From Annulohypoxylon bovei var. microspora (lineage: Eukaryota > Ascomycota > Sordariomycetes > Xylariales > Hypoxylaceae), in assembly GCA_022836615.1 (NCBI GenBank), contig MU405233.1:124001-188000 (forward strand): a stretch of 64,000 nt of DNA, written 5' to 3'. Shown here one piece after another: positions 63,961 to 64,000 of this stretch; position 1 is the stretch's first letter, and each line of letters begins with the position of its first letter. The notes beneath the pieces are model-generated. The model saw nothing but the letters and a program-made list of their open reading frames with translations. It did not search any database and was not told where the DNA came from. A program made the position numbers and the translations under genes.

Positions 63961-64000
63961 GTTGTACGAAAAGTATTACGTAGAATATGCTTAATTCGTG

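Noticed and set aside
1..64000. tRNA, rRNA or CRISPR features
   Set aside because: No segment shows tRNA A/B boxes with a foldable cloverleaf, rRNA sequence, or regularly spaced direct repeats with unique spacers.

Overview
The window looks like a chromosome segment of a filamentous ascomycete (Pezizomycotina). Protein-coding genes carry many 48-130 nt introns with GTAAGT/GTATGT-type donors and CTAAC/CTGAC-like branch sites. The gene content is typical of that group: HET, STAND/NLR and Clr5-ankyrin proteins, a Pth11-like receptor, ApsA/Num1, an AYG1-like hydrolase, a tyrosinase and a wax-synthase-like acyltransferase. No rRNA, tRNA, CRISPR or bacterial-style operon was seen. I support 22 protein-coding genes, one of them cut by the left edge and one apparently frameshifted, plus two short inverted-repeat transposons. 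All gene models below were spliced by eye from the sequence.

Layout. 1-1.8 kb: NACHT-type NLR, running off the left edge. 2.3-5.4 kb: SNF2-RING helicase with ten exons. 6.5-7.5 kb: CWC24-like splicing factor. 7.5-10.2 kb: long pyrimidine-rich leader/promoter, then an ApsA/Num1-like cortical anchor of about 2,220 residues (10.2-17.0 kb). 18.4-19.3 kb: SDR. 19.8-20.4 kb: cysteine-rich protein. 20.7-22.8 kb: HET-domain protein that carries a carrier-protein (ACP/PCP-like) domain. 23.8-24.9 kb: Pth11-like seven-helix receptor. 25.9-29.2 kb: divergent FAD monooxygenase and GRE2-like reductase. 29.3-33.2 kb: Clr5-ankyrin protein. 34.2-34.7 kb: single-pass membrane protein. 35.4-36.2 kb: MITE with TA target duplication. 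36.3-40.0 kb: MFS sugar transporter and GH43 glycosidase. 40.8-44.2 kb: class 3 lipase. 45.9-46.6 kb: glucosamine-6-phosphate acetyltransferase. 47.6-48.2 kb: tentative small gene. 48.2-49.5 kb: AYG1-like hydrolase. 49.7-53.0 kb: KduD-like SDR divergent from a sorbitol/xylitol dehydrogenase. 53.1-56.2 kb: second NLR with a broken 3' part. 57.6-59.2 kb: tyrosinase. 59.6-60.7 kb: secreted CE1 esterase. 61.7-62.2 kb: second inverted-repeat element. 62.8-64.0 kb: wax-synthase/MBOAT-like acyltransferase.

Themes. Housekeeping genes (cwc24, num1/apsA, GNA1-like) are mixed with three accessory groups: self/non-self or stress-response proteins (two NLRs, HET-carrier, Clr5-ankyrin), carbohydrate use (GH43, sugar transporter, polyol dehydrogenase, KduD-like SDR, CE1 esterase), and pigment or small-molecule chemistry (AYG1-like, tyrosinase, FAD monooxygenase plus reductase, MBOAT). 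The most unusual item is the HET protein: an uninterrupted 685-codon frame in which a phosphopantetheine-attachment-type motif (LGIDSI, Ser526) lies downstream of a canonical HET domain.
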